Positions 1-9,873 are shown, numbered from the stretch's first letter. The stretch: DNA of 32,500 bases from Prorocentrum cordatum (GCA_963575745.1 CAUYUJ010011536.1:201843-234342); one strand, 5' to 3'. Numbers and translations: made by a program. The notes: a model not told the origin generated them from the letters alone.

Positions 1-245
1 GCTGGGGGCACCGTGGGCAAGGGGCACTTCTAGCAACATCCGAACATAACGCTGGCACGAGGGCTCAGAACTACCCTGGCTTTGGAGGGAGACCTGTATG
101 ACCTTTGCGATTGGGCTCGCCCTCTCAGAACGCCCTTCACGCAGACTTGGGCCTTCGGCGAAAGAGTTTTTTTTTGGTTTTTGATTTTTCTTCTCGTGTT
201 TTCGGTTGCAAGTCATGGGAGACTTGTGTACCCTCTTAATTCCGT
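1..245. other. no gene recognised
   Basis: I see no convincing coding frame. There is a T-rich stretch around positions 165-200. A small plus-strand frame runs through it but has no family features or splice context. Confidence 0.3.
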
Positions 246-367
246 CTTTAGCGTCGATTTTGCGTCGATTAGCGTCTGGGAGTCAACGAGATAGCGCCGA
301 ATTAGCGTCGGTTAGCGTCGATTAGCGTCGTTTTGGCGTCGATTAGCGTCGACTAGCTTCGATTCGC
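246..367. repeat. degenerate short tandem repeat, TTAGCGTCGA-type
   Basis: About ten imperfect copies of a 10-12-base unit like TTAGCGTCGA follow one another, with an interruption near 280-297. The array abuts, and slightly overlaps, the stop codon of the minus-strand candidate exon that ends at 353, so it would lie in or just after that gene's 3' end. Confidence 0.75.
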
Positions 368-497
368 AAGAGCCGACAAGATGGTATGGGAGGCTCCCAT
401 GGGTTGCCAACGAACTTGGTCCACTCGGTCCACGTTCTCCTGGCCATGTTTCGACTGTAGCTTGAAAGCCGATAACGCTTCCCGTACCGTCGGGGCC
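353..497 (-). CDS. candidate terminal exon of an unrecognised protein
   Basis: On the minus strand the reading frame ends in TAG at 353-355 and is preceded by a good splice acceptor, CCTTGTTCAG, whose AG is at 498-499. From that point the frame reads PTVREALSAFKLQSKHGQEN and continues through VRWQPMGASHTILS to the stop, a balanced amphipathic composition unlike the simple-sequence frames around it. The exon would be about 145 nt and start in the middle of a codon. I do not recognise the family and no upstream exon was found, so the rest of the gene would lie beyond 500. The opposite strand is also open here, so the strand choice rests on the acceptor and the composition. Treat it as a plausible exon, not an established gene. 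Confidence 0.35.
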
Positions 498-499
498 CT

Positions 500-1357
500 G
501 AACAAGGAACCCTTTTGGTTGGGGAGGGGCTCTGCGTTCCTTAAGTGTTTCACAGCTTGCGTCAGGTCCTCCTACTTATGTTTTCGATCGGAACTCGAAG
601 TTTAACTTGTGGAAAAAAGGGGCCTCGTTCCTTATTTAGGGTTCCTTAGGTCAAGGCCCCGACTGTATCCCCGCCGCCCCAGCCAGAGGCGACCCGCAGG
701 CCGGCAGGCTTTCTCCCCGGAGGTCTCTTGGAGCCATACGGCGGAGGCGTTCGTCTAGGAACAGCCCCAGGAGGCGCCAGGCCTTGGAGGACTCCTTATC
801 CAGTGCGAGCGGCGATGACATCTGTGGCCGATCCTCCATGGGAGTTCCACTGGCTCCCAGACCCTGGATTCCTGAACTGACGGTCCCCTGTCCAACGCCC
901 GCACCGTGCCTTGAGGGGCCGAGTCTCTGGACCGTTCTCGGGGGGGGCCCGGAGTTCCCTCCTGGACGAATCCCAAGGAGTCCTCAGACAGCGTCAGGAA
1001 CCCAAGGGAATCCAAGGAATTCGAAGGAGTCCTCTGGAATGATGGAACGTCCTCGGCGATCCGTGGGAATCCGAGAGAGTCCTGAATCGCCAGGAAGCCC
1101 CAGGAGGGGCCCTGCGGTCTCTCTCGGGGCCCCTCCTGGTGGCCATCGATGATGCATTGAGTCGGGGGTGGACAGAACCCCCACCCTGACACGTCGATGA
1201 GTGAATTGTCCGTTTTCGGTTCTCGAGAGGGCGCCGCGGCCGTCGCTTTCCAGGCTTGCGCCCGCCAGGGTTGGGCCCGAGGTTGTTTTCACGAAACCAC
1301 GCTTTGCTAAAGGGGGTTCTGTCCATCCCCGATTGAGGGCCCTCTCTGATTCTCCCC
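500..1357. other. no gene recognised; degenerate repeats at 955-1125
   Basis: Between about 955 and 1125 the sequence is made of degenerate copies of a GGAATCC-AAGGAGTCCT motif. Read on the minus strand this is GACTCCTTGGGATTC, a relative of the CTTGGGG-type dispersed repeat seen elsewhere in the window. Frames on both strands are long only because of GC richness. The rest of the stretch shows nothing I can support. Confidence 0.4.
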
Positions 1358-1413
1358 CCTCCTCCAGCTCCTCCTCCTCCTCCTCCTCCTCCTCCTCCTC
1401 CTCCTCCTCCTCC
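1358..1413. repeat. (TCC)n microsatellite
   Basis: Near-perfect run of CTC/TCC trinucleotides with a few interruptions at its left edge. Frames through it give Ser-rich (plus) or Gly/Arg-rich (minus) products that are artefacts of the repeat. The next 200 bases stay C/T-rich without a clear unit. Confidence 0.9.
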
Positions 1414-1629
1414 CGCCACGCCTCCTCCTCGTGTCCTCTCCCTGCGTCGGCGTCGGCGCTCGGCGCCCACGGTGCCTCGGCGCTCGGGTCCCGCCTCCTT
1501 CACACGTCCTCCTCCCGCCCTCTCCCCTCCCTCGCCTCCTCTCTCGCGCGGGCGCCTCCGACGGCACCGTCCACCTGCCACGGCGCGCAGAGGCACTGCC
1601 GACGGGCCCGTGGTCCCCCGTACAGTGCC

Positions 1630-1782
1630 GTTTTTAATACGTGCTCCGCGTGCGGATCATGTTAAAAAAAAACGCAGGGTTTAGTATTAAACACAACGAT
1701 GAGTTCATGCATACATTTATTCCTACATTAATCATGTTTTAAGAATCATATTTAAAAACATCCGATGTTTTTAAAACAGCCC
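1630..1782. other. AT-rich island with a perfect 12-bp palindrome
   Basis: This 150-base stretch is far more AT-rich than its neighbours. It contains a perfect inverted repeat at 1751-1775: TTTAAAAACATC, one C, then GATGTTTTTAAA. No coding frame is supported. It could be a regulatory or 3' end region, or a fragment of an insertion. Confidence 0.5.
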
Positions 1783-1845
1783 TGTAGTGTCGCAGTGCCC
1801 CCGTTGACACCGCATGCCTGGGGCCCGAAGGATCGCCTCTTGGAA

Positions 1846-1972
1846 TTCTGCTGGGACTCGCTTGGGGGTCTTCGGGGGTCTCTCTTGGACCCTTCTTGGG
1901 CACCTCTTGGAGCTGTCTTGGAAGATCTCGGAGCCGTCTTGAGGCCTCACAAGCTTATCGGAACCGAAAAGG
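1846..1972. repeat. dispersed CTTGGGGCC-type degenerate repeat, copy 1
   Basis: A string of imperfect units such as GGGTCTCTCTTGGACCCTT ends in a segment, TTGAGGCCTCACAAGC-TTATCGGAACCGAAAAGG, that matches 16432-16470 (TGAGGCCTCAAGAGC-CCGTCGGAAGCGAAGAGG). The two loci are therefore copies of one family. A shorter piece lies near 4060-4135. Confidence 0.65.
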
Positions 1973-2080
1973 GGAGAATTAGCCTGGCGAAGGACCCAAC
2001 CATACGCAATTGTGGATACAGCAGTTGTGAAGAATACCATCTTTGCCCGCGCTCCCTATGTGGCCACGGCTTCCCGCCAG

Positions 2081-2250
2081 AGCCCGACATGCTCAGGGAC
2101 ACGTTTGTGGCCGTCTTCGCGGGCGCCGACGACCACGAGGATGGCGTCCCCCTGACCGAAGAGCAGAAGCAGGAAAGGGTTCTGAGAGCCATGAGGGAGA
2201 CTGCCATTGGCGCCTTCGGTGGAGCTCCTATGGGGCCACGATCCTCATGA
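2081..2250 (+). CDS. candidate exon of an unrecognised acidic protein
   Basis: After an acceptor-like TTCCCGCCAG (AG at 2079-2080) the plus strand carries a frame with almost all third positions G or C. It has an ATG at 2089 and reads MLRDTFVAVFAGADDHEDGV, then PLTEEQKQERVLRAMRETAI, a charged, probably helical segment. The frame runs into the first unit of the 89-bp tandem array and ends at TGA 2248-2250 inside that unit. The true exon end may be a donor near there, because the second and later units carry CTC|GTGAGG, a good 5' splice-site match. The first unit has ATGAGG instead. I do not recognise the family. The upstream part of the frame (1765-2080) reads through the dispersed repeat and is probably not coding. 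Confidence 0.35.
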
Positions 2251-3309
2251 GGGGTGTGCCGAAATGGCCCGAGGCCGCCATGCGAACCCTGCCACTGGGG
2301 GCCTTCGGTGGGGCTCCCTATGGGGCCACGATCCTCGTGAGGGGTGTGCCGAAATGGCCCGAGGCCGCCATGCGAACCCTGCCACTGGGGCCTTCGGTGG
2401 AGCTCCCTTTTGGGGCCACGATCCTCGTGAGGGGTGTGCCGAAATGGGGCGGGGCCGCCATGCGAACGCTGCCACTGGGGCCTTCGGTGGAGCTCCCTAT
2501 GGGGCCACGATCTTCGTGAGGGGTGTGCCGAAATGGCCCGGGGGCGCCATGCGAACGCTGCCACTGGCGCCTTCGGTGGAGCTCCCTATGGGGCCACGAT
2601 CCTCGTGAGGGGTATGCCGAAATGGCCCGGGGCCGCCATGCGAACGCTGCCACTGGGGCCTTCGGTGGAGCTCCCTATGGGGCCACGATCCTCGTGGGGG
2701 GTGTGCCGAAATGGCCCGGGGCCGCCATGCGAACGCTGCCACTGGGGCTTCGGTGGAGCTCCCTATGGGGCCACGATCCTCGTGAGGGGTGCGCCACAAT
2801 GGGGCGGGGCCGACATTGGAACGCAGCCATTGGGGTCTTCGGTGGAGCTCCCTATACGGCCACGATCCTCGTGAAGGGTGTGCCGAAATGGGGCGGGGCC
2901 CACGTGCGAAGGCTGCCACTGGAGCCTTCGGTGGAGCTCCCTATGGGGCCACGATCCTCGTGAGGGGTGTGCCGAAATGGGGCGGGGCCGCCATGCGAAC
3001 GCTGCCACTGGGGCCTTCGGTGGAGCTCCCTATGGGGCCACGATCTTCGTGAGGGGTGTGCCGAAATGGGGCGGGGCCCACATGCGAACGCAGCCACTGG
3101 CGCCTTCGGTGGAGCTCCCTATGGGGCCACGATCCTCGTGAGGGGTGTGCCGAAATGGCCCGGGGGCGCCATGCGAACGCTGCCACTGTAACCTTCGGTG
3201 GAGCTCCCTATGGGGCCACGATCCTCGTGAGGGGTGCGCCAAAAGGGGGCGGGGCCACCATGCGAACGCAGCCACTGGAGCCTTCGATGGAGCTCCCTAT
3301 GGGGCCACG
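2213..3309. repeat. 89-bp minisatellite, 12 full copies plus a partial
   Basis: Units beginning CCTTCGGTGGAGCTCC start at 2213, 2302, 2391, 2481, 2570, 2659, 2747, 2836, 2925, 3014, 3103 and 3192, with a final partial copy from 3281. The period is 89 bp, with one 90-bp and one 88-bp spacing. Because 89 is not a multiple of 3, any frame passes through all three phases and meets the same TGA (TCC TCG TGA) every third unit, so the staggered frames on both strands are not genes. Copies differ by point changes, notably GGCCCGAGG versus GGGGCGGGG in mid-unit. Confidence 0.95.
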
Positions 3310-3330
3310 ACGCGCTGTACCGGGTGGGTG

Positions 3331-3354
3331 AAACGCAGGGAGGAGAGGGGAGGA

Positions 3355-3385
<31 letters not shown>

Positions 3386-3417
3386 AGGAGGAGAGGAGGA
3401 GAGGAGGAGAGGAGACG
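3331..3417. repeat. (GGA)n microsatellite
   Basis: Purine-rich GGA/GAGGA run directly after the 89-bp array. No gene is supported. Confidence 0.85.
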
Positions 3418-3515
3418 CGGGCCACCGTCTCTTCAAAACGAGGACCCAACACCACAGGATGCGTGGGAAAAAAAAATGATACCATAGAAAAGCCCCAATC
3501 ATAATCTTTCTTGGG

Positions 3516-3668
3516 CCGTAGGGCTATAGGGCTGCAGGGCTATATGGGCTCTTGGGCGCTATATGGGCTATATGGCTATATGGCTATATGGGATATAGGG
3601 CTATAGGGCTATAGGCTATAGATATAGGGCGATAGGGATATAGGACCATAAGGCTATAGGGTTACAGG
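3516..3668. repeat. GGGCTATA-type short tandem array
   Basis: About fifteen imperfect 8-10-base units such as GGGCTATAG and GGCTATATG. The array is unusually AT-rich for the window and joins directly to the C-rich array on its right. Confidence 0.85.
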
Positions 3669-3862
3669 GCACCGGGCACCCGGGCACCCGGCACCCGGCA
3701 CCCGGGCACCCACCCGGGCACCGGGCACCCGTCACCCAGGCACCCGGGCACCCGGGCATCGGGGCACCCGGGCCTGGCCACCGAATCGGCGGCGAACCCG
3801 GGCACCCGGGCACCCGGGCACCCGGGCACCCGGGCCCCGGCCACCGAATCGGCGGCACACCT
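3669..3862. repeat. CACCCGGG-type 9-10-bp tandem array
   Basis: Imperfect units of GGCACCCGGGCACCC fill the region. Two copies of a longer segment, GGCCACCGAATCGGCGGC, at about 3775-3793 and 3838-3856, show that a larger unit of roughly 60 bases was also duplicated. The units are self-complementary, so strong hairpins are expected. Confidence 0.85.
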
Positions 3863-4449
3863 CACCTACCCTTAAATCCGCTAGGACCCCTACAGAGGCA
3901 AGCTCTGATTGGGGAACAACGTAAAACCGCATTGCTTCTGACATATTCTTTGGCCCCTCGGGGGCATCCCTGGGAGCCCCCCCCCTGGCTCGAGCCGTTT
4001 CCAGGCGCTGTTGGCGACTCTCGGAAGCATGTTTGGAGATTGTAAGCATGCTTGTTTCCAACTTGGGATATGTCGTGCCGTCTTGGAGGCCATCTTGGGC
4101 CATCTTGGAGGCAATTTTGGAGGCCATGTGATTGATCTTGTCTGTTACCCCCCCTCCTCCCCTTTCTGCCCAATGTCGGAACGCCGAATACGAAAACGCT
4201 CGCCATCCGGGGCCACCTTGGACGCCCCGACCGCTCGGGGAACCACGGTCCAGACCCCAAGGCCACGGGGTAAGACGACGTGTCAAGGCTCAAGGCCGGT
4301 GGCATTGGAGTTTGGTAATGAGCGCTGTCATGCACCCCCCCGCGGCCATTGCCACTGTGGGGGGCCGATCACGCCAGGCAGCTGCAGTGGTACGAAGAAG
4401 CGCGCAGCAGGGAGGAGGGACCCTCCAGGGGGAGGGGTGGGAAGAGATT
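3863..4449. other. no gene recognised; short dispersed-repeat piece at 4060-4135
   Basis: At 4060-4135 there are four units like CTTGGAGGCCATCTTGG, the same family as at 1846-1972 and 16225-16720. The remainder has open frames on both strands, none with a convincing composition or splice context. Confidence 0.4.
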
Positions 4450-4632
4450 TCAGCCCCTCCCCGAAGGGGAGGCAGGGTGTTCGAAGAGCAGACCCTTTGA
4501 CCACGCACGCCCAGAGGGCCGTTGCCAGTCGAGGTTGACGGAGGCTCCCGGGTGCTCTTGGGAGAGTTCCCGGAAGTGGTTGGGCGCCAGGGGTGTCTTC
4601 CAGCGCAGCTGCGCCCTGTCGAGGAGGGCCTT
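4450..4632 (-). CDS. terminal exon of an unrecognised two-exon gene
   Basis: The minus-strand frame starts right after a strong acceptor (GCCGCCCCCAG, AG at 4633-4634) and reads KALLDRAQLRWKTPLAPNHF, then RELSQEHPGASVNLDW, ending in TGA at 4450-4452. Its 183 nt are exactly 61 codons and about three quarters of third positions are G or C, typical of real coding sequence here. The upstream exon, 4698 and above, ends at a consensus donor, AAAG|GTAAGG, so the two join in phase 0 across a 65-nt intron. I do not recognise the family and see no motif. A read-through frame across the intron is also open, so the intron could be retained without a stop. The opposite strand is open too, but its composition is less protein-like. 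Confidence 0.5.
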   Translation of the reverse strand, partial: KALLDRAQLRWKTPLAPNHFRELSQEHPGASVNLDWQRPSGRAWSKGLLFEHPASPSGRG

Positions 4633-4697
4633 CTGGGGGCGGCCGAGCCGTCCCAAACGGCCCTCTCTGGCTGGACCTGCGGCCCTCAGGCCCTTAC
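4633..4697 (-). other. 65-nt GT-AG intron
   Basis: Read on the minus strand it begins GTAAGG (4697-4692) and ends CGCCCCCAG (4633). It is short, GC-rich and keeps phase 0 between the flanking exons. Confidence 0.45.
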
Positions 4698-4826
4698 CTT
4701 TGGCGCCCTGGACACAGCTGGGTCGCCCGCACCTCCACGAATGCGGCGAGGGTTAGGCGGATGGGTGCCCTCGGATTCCGAGGTGGCGGATTTAGCCTGG
4801 TTTGCGCGTCTCGCAGCTGGCGTCCC
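4698..4826 (-). CDS. upstream exon of the same minus-strand gene (partial)
   Basis: In the phase set by the 4697 donor, the minus strand reads GTPAARRANQAKSATSESEG and then THPPNPRRIRGGAGDPAVSR up to the splice site. It is a basic, Ser/Thr/Pro-rich, probably disordered segment. No start codon or acceptor was identified, so 4826 is only the point to which the frame looks protein-like. Two other minus frames are also open through 5005, so the 5' structure of this gene remains unresolved. No homology is recognised. Confidence 0.35.
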
Positions 4827-5014
4827 GCACAGTGCGGAGGTCGTCGACGATTGTGGATGGAGTTCTCTTGGGGCCTCTCGGCCTCCTCCCCATTCTCGTT
4901 TGTCTGATGGCTGCGCGCTCTGGTCTGGGTTCCGAAGCCTCTGCGATCGGGTGAGGGCCGCCCCGAAACTGTGAATTCAGTAGGGTTCGTCCCAACATTC
5001 CTCAACAGCGAGAG

Positions 5015-5190
5015 ATGAGTGGGTCTGACATATCACGTTTCATGGATGAGAGGTGTCAGGTCCTTGACAACATGCCAACAGATGTGTCAAGGCTTTTAGG
5101 TGGTATCGAATTAAAAAACCAGTTCGATGTTCAGTGCGGCTGCGTTGCACATGGTGGGTGTCTCGGGTATCAAGTTAGGCTCATTTGTAG
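5015..5190 (+). CDS. weak candidate ORF start before the ATC tract
   Basis: A frame opening with ATG at 5015 reads MSGSDISRFMDERCQVLDNM and continues with a mixed, acidic composition to about 5190, after which it runs into the trinucleotide tract and loses meaning. Third positions are not GC-biased, unlike the better exons in this window, and no donor stands out. It could be a first exon, an upstream ORF of the VWD gene or chance. No family is recognised. Confidence 0.15.
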
Positions 5191-5305
5191 GTGTACTTTT
5201 TTGGTGCTTCTTGCCGAGCTGTTGCACTTGCAACGGGCTGTGCGTGAAACGCTGAAGCTGACATTCTGTCTCCGATTAGCGGTCATCTGCGGCACTGGAA
5301 GGCGG

Positions 5306-6185
5306 ATTATCATGATCATCGTGATGTTCATTACCAGCATGCGCGCCACCATCTCCAGCATCATCATTCGTATAAAAGTCATCATCATCACAATTATCAA
5401 CACCACCATCACCTTTCCCATCGACAACATTATCGTCATCATCATCCGCATCATCACCACCTTCATCATCACCACCCTCACCATCACTATCACCATCATC
5501 CTCATCATTACCACCAGCACCATCACCTTCACCACCATCACCAGCATTAGCATACGCATTACCATCACCAGCATCATGATAAGCATCATCATCACCACCA
5601 TCACCATCACAACCATCATCATCATCAGCATCATCAGCATCACCATCAGCATCATCATCATTACCATCACCATCACCACCACCACCATCATCATCATCCT
5701 AATCATCACCATCACCACCACCATCGTCATCATCATCATGAACAGCATCATCATCACCACCATCATCATACCAATCATCAACATCACCGTCATCATCACC
5801 ATCACCATCATCATCATCGTCATCACCACCATCATCGCCATCATCACCAGCATCAGCATACGCATCATTATCAGCATCACAACCACTAACATCACCATGA
5901 TCATTATCATTACCATTACCGTCACAATCACATTTTCATCATCATCACCACCACCCTCATCATCATGATCGTCATCATCGTCTTCATCATCATCGCCATC
6001 ATAATGGTCGTCGTCATCATCATCTTCAACATCCTCCTCATGGTCATCACCATCACCATCATCATCAGCATGAACATCGTCATCATGATCGAAATCATAA
6101 TCATCGTCATCATTATCACCATCATCATTGCTACCACCACGATCATCATCATCACCATCATCATCACCATCACCATCACCATCAC

Positions 6186-6251
<66 letters not shown>

Positions 6252-6375
6252 CATCATCAGCATCACCACCACCATCATCATCATCATCATCATCCTCATC
6301 GTAATTCTCATCATTATCATCGCCATCGTTGTCATCGTCATCATCGTCATCATCATCATAGTCATCATCATCCGC
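5306..6375. repeat. 1-kb (ATC)n-type imperfect trinucleotide array
   Basis: Almost the whole kilobase is built from ATC/CAT/CAC triplets on the plus strand. The most perfect part, at about 6180-6260, is pure CAT. All frames on both strands stay open for hundreds of bases and encode Ile/Thr, His/Pro/Ser or Met/Val runs, which I treat as repeat artefacts. The tract ends about 110 bases before the start codon of the VWD protein and is complementary to the GAT tract that follows the exon. Confidence 0.95.
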
Positions 6376-6474
6376 CGTCCTTCGCCGCCACTGCCAGTAG
6401 TCGTCTTGGCTCGGCTCTGCGCAGGAGTTGCTTCAGATACGGTCCTTGCACAGGGCCTGCGATTTTGGCGACCA

Positions 6475-6484
6475 TATTTTGCAG
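6475..6484 (+). promoter_or_regulatory. splice-acceptor-like site before the VWD start
   Basis: TATTTTGCAG ends three bases before the ATG at 6488. It could accept a spliced leader (dinoflagellate nuclear mRNAs are usually trans-spliced) or a 5' exon. No leader-like sequence is visible nearby. Confidence 0.4.
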
Positions 6485-6487
6485 GCA

Positions 6488-7580
6488 ATGAGTTTCTTTG
6501 GCCGCAGCGGCTCTTTCATGGCATCGGGCCCACGAGGTGGGTTTGTTGCGGGCTCCCGCGGGTCCTTTGCGGGCGGCGGCGGCGGCGGCGCGCTCGCCAG
6601 CGGCGGGGCCTACAGCCAGCTGGGCTATTCTGGTGGTGGCGTCTATCCCGGTGATGGCGTCTATCCCGGGATGGGCTATGCTGACGCGGACTGCGGCAAT
6701 GGCTGCGGCGCGGACGGGTGTGGAGTGGGCGCTGGCGGTGGCGCGTGCTGCGGAGTCGGAGGCGCCAGCTGTGGTGGAGGCATCGCTGGTACGACGATGT
6801 CTTATGTGGGCGCAGGCGGTGATTACGTTGCCACGACCACTTACCAGTACGTGGGCCAGGGTGCAGGCACCTTCGCCGTGGTGCCGATTCCTGCGGCCGG
6901 GTGCAGCGTTTGGTGGCTGTGCTGCCTCTGGTGGCTGGCGCTGATCCCCTTCATCTTCTTCGCGGGAACCACCACCACGACCACCACAACAACGCCCCCC
7001 ATCGTCATTAGCACCCCGCCTCCGGAAACCCCGCCGCCCGTCGTGAATCCCACGCCAGCCCCCCCACCGCCGCAGGGACCTCCGCGCATCTGCAAGATCT
7101 ACGGGGACCCCCACGTGACGACGTTCGATGGGAGCCACGCGAGCTTCTACTCCCAGGGCGAGTACTGGGTTGTGAAGAGCTCCACCGTCTGGATTCAGGG
7201 CCGCTACCTGCCAACTCCAGTGACCAACGGCCTCTCCGTCCTGAAGGAGGTCGCGATCGGTGGCCCCTTCTTGGAGGGCAAGAACGGCGAAAAGAACCTC
7301 CTCCGTATTTCAGCCCTCAGCGCGACCTTCAACGGGGTCCCCATCATCCCCAGCTTCCCAGACGCCTGGGAGAACAGGGACCCGATGGTCAAGGTGGTCA
7401 CCGACGGCAACGGGCAGGTGATGCAGTCGAGCCGCGCCGGCAAGCAGTTGCACGTCGTGCACGTGGACTTGCCGCTGAACGTTCATCTGGAGATCAACCG
7501 CTGGAACGAGCCGGGCGAGGGCGACTACCTGAACACGATGATCACTATGGGCATGCAGCCCAACCAGGATGGCCACTGTG
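6488..7580 (+). CDS. VWD-domain membrane protein, exon 1
   Basis: This is the best-supported gene. From ATG 6488 the product has a Gly-rich, Cys-containing N-terminus (residues 1-138), a very hydrophobic Trp/Leu/Phe membrane segment (about 139-159), nine Thr in a row, a Pro-rich spacer, and a VWD domain opening at residue 202 with CKIYGDPHVTTFDG, the hallmark GDPH-x-x-TFDG motif. The domain continues to QDGHC at 360-364. Cell-surface or extracytoplasmic anchoring by a single membrane span is likely; the ligand is unknown. After residue 364 the frame degenerates into the GAT array and stops at 7739-7741, so the exon must end earlier. GC at 7581-7582 (GCAATG) is a plausible GC-type donor. The rest of the domain is found at 13096. 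The start at 6488 is preferred over upstream TTG because it follows an acceptor-like AG. Confidence 0.85.
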
Positions 7581-7651
7581 GCAATGCACAAGGCTCACGG
7601 CCCATTCGCCGACCCCTAGTATTTTTTTTGCTAAGGTCAAGGCTGTGCAAG

Positions 7652-8162
<511 letters not shown>

Positions 8163-8895
8163 AGGAAGAAGAACTGGATGAGGAGGGCACGCTGTCGGAG
8201 AAACCGGACCCGAGGCCGCCTTTTTTGGCCTCTCGGGCCCGAAGCATGTTGGCCTGCCGCGGTGCTGCGAGCACCGGGTGGGCCCGCGCGGCACCCTCGC
8301 AGGCCCGAGTGGCGGCGGGCACGCACGGTTGCACGGGCAAGGGCGGAGGGAAGGAGGATTCGACAGCGAGCAGGGGGTTCAGAGGACTCGCCCGAGCAGG
8401 TCCAGTGAAAAGCTCGGAGGGGGAGGGGGAGGGCCAAAACGCAGGGAGGGTGGAAACCGTCGGGATAGTGCACCCGTCCTCCGCTTCACTGTGGGTCTCC
8501 TCTATGGTCTCCTGATGGCTCACCTGGCGGCCGCCACGGCCTCGCCGCGGGCAGAGACACTGACGGCGGCCTGCCCACTCTCGTTCCACAGCTTCACTGG
8601 AGCATCCATGAGACTCAGAAGAGCTTAACCCGCACGCGCATCCGCTCTATGAGATACATGCAATGTTCACCACGCCTTTGCCACCTCTAAGTGACTGTCG
8701 GAGGCTTCTGCAGCCACACAGTTGAACCGTGTCATCAGCCTCGTCGGAGCGGACGCCGAACTCCTGGGACTCGGCGTAGCTGGATCAGTCGTAGCACGGA
8801 GCGCAGACGTGGAGGAGCGACATCACGCATATACCCCGTAGTAGGATGAAGCTCAGCATTGAAACCCAAGTCGCAGTGTGCTTTGCCCACACATC
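8163..8895. other. no gene recognised
   Basis: Mixed-composition sequence inside the VWD intron. Frames on both strands are open for 100-150 codons but none has persuasive composition or splice signals. Confidence 0.35.
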
Positions 8896-9873
8896 TTATG
8901 GAGCGGTCAAGTCAAGCTGCTGGAGACACGGATGCTGGAGTCCATATTGCATCGCATGCTGCTGCGGCACCGCGCCGACCCGCGTAGGAGGCAGAGGTGG
9001 TGATGGTGTAGGCTGGCCCCAAAACCGACCGAGGAACGACGCTGCGGTCCTGGAGTCCAGGTCCAGGGCTGGTTCGGATGCTGGTGTCCAAGCTGTGGCC
9101 GCCACGCTGGGCCGAGCAAGGGCTGCGCTACACGCGCAGCCCTCGTCTTCTGGCCGCGGGGAGCGCCCCTGCCGACACCCACGGTAGCCAGCCTCACGCG
9201 GATCCGCTCCTTCACCTCGCTCGCGTGGTTTCCTTCGGTGCAGCACTCGAGGATGACGGTCGAGACTGACTCCTGCGAGTGTCCCGTCGGCAACGTGGCG
9301 CTGCCCACCAGGCCCTGGAGCCACGCCTGCGCCACTCCTGACAAGCCTGCCTCCACAGTCGGGGGCGTCGGGGGGGCGTCGCAGGGAACGCCTCCGCTGC
9401 TGGCGGTCACCGTCAGCCCAGGAGGCGCCGCGCCCGCGGCGCCCGTGGGCGGGTGGGCGGGGCCTGCACCGCCGTCGGTGGAAAGTCCTGGTCGCGCACG
9501 CGCGCCATGTGCTCGTCGAGGGTGGACTCCATCGCGTCTGCCAGCGCCTTGCCCTGGGCACGGAGGTTCTCCTCCGAGCGGGCCCGGTCCCGTTCGGCCA
9601 GGGCGTCGGCGTGTGCTCGGGCCCCCCTCTTGACCAAGAAGCGCACCGAGCGATCCGTCGCTCGCGTCCTGGCCTCCTCCCCGCCGGAGTCCGTCGAGCG
9701 GCCCCCACCGCGCCCTCGATGGCCACGTCGGTCGTCGCACTCATCACGGCGGCGATCGCGATCGCGATCACGGCCGCAGTCGCGGCCACGAAGGTACCGG
9801 CCTCGGCGATCGTCACGATCACGGTCACCGCCTTTTTTCCTCCGTGATCCCACGACTGGCCCTTGCCGCCCAT
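8896..9873 (-). CDS. antisense coding region: Arg/Asp-rich protein, frame-disrupted
   Basis: Lying on the minus strand inside the VWD intron, this region reads as one protein split over successive frames. It starts at ATG 9873 with MGGKGQSWDHGGKK. After a run of six A the good frame shifts to a GGDRDRDDRRGR-type Arg/Asp-rich stretch, then a helical, charged segment (ALAERDRARSEENLRAQGKA). Near 9440 it shifts again to TVEAGLSGVAQAWLQGLVGS and EGNHASEVKERIRVRLATVG. A third frame gives the Pro/Gln-rich end VPQQHAMQYGLQHP, stopping at 8896-8898. Third positions are strongly G/C in each piece. The Arg/Asp-rich start recalls splicing-factor-like RNA-binding proteins, but no RNA-recognition motif is visible. 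Frame changes may be indel errors, short introns or decay. CAG before the ATG could accept a spliced leader. Confidence 0.45.
   Translation of the reverse strand: MGGKGQSWDHGGKKAVTVIVTIAEAGTFVAATAAVIAIAIAAVMSATTDVAIEGAVGAARRTPAGRRPGRERRIARCASWSRGGPEHTPTPWPNGTGPARRRTSVPRARRWQTRWSPPSTSTWRACATRTFHRRRCRPRPPAHGRRGRGASWADGDRQQRRRSLRRPPDAPDCGGRLVRSGAGVAPGPGGQRHVADGTLAGVSLDRHPRVLHRRKPRERGEGADPREAGYRGCRQGRSPRPEDEGCACSAALARPSVAATAWTPASEPALDLDSRTAASFLGRFWGQPTPSPPLPPTRVGAVPQQHAMQYGLQHPCLQQLDLTAP

Noticed and set aside
1947-3275. Staggered 80-200-codon ORFs of similar sequence on both strands
   Set aside because: They arise because the 89-bp unit is not a multiple of 3; each ends at the same TGA or its equivalent.
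2213-3309. CRISPR array
   Set aside because: The whole unit repeats; there are no unique spacers between conserved short repeats. The same applies to the 65-bp and 73-bp arrays.
5170-6488. Ile/Thr-rich and Met/Val-rich proteins of about 250-320 residues
   Set aside because: Product of the ATC array read in different phases; composition is explained entirely by the repeat.
6380-6488. Relict dinoflagellate spliced-leader sequence upstream of genes
   Set aside because: I looked for a CCATTTTGGCTCAAG-like string before the candidate starts and found none, so there is no sign that these genes are retrocopies of trans-spliced mRNAs.
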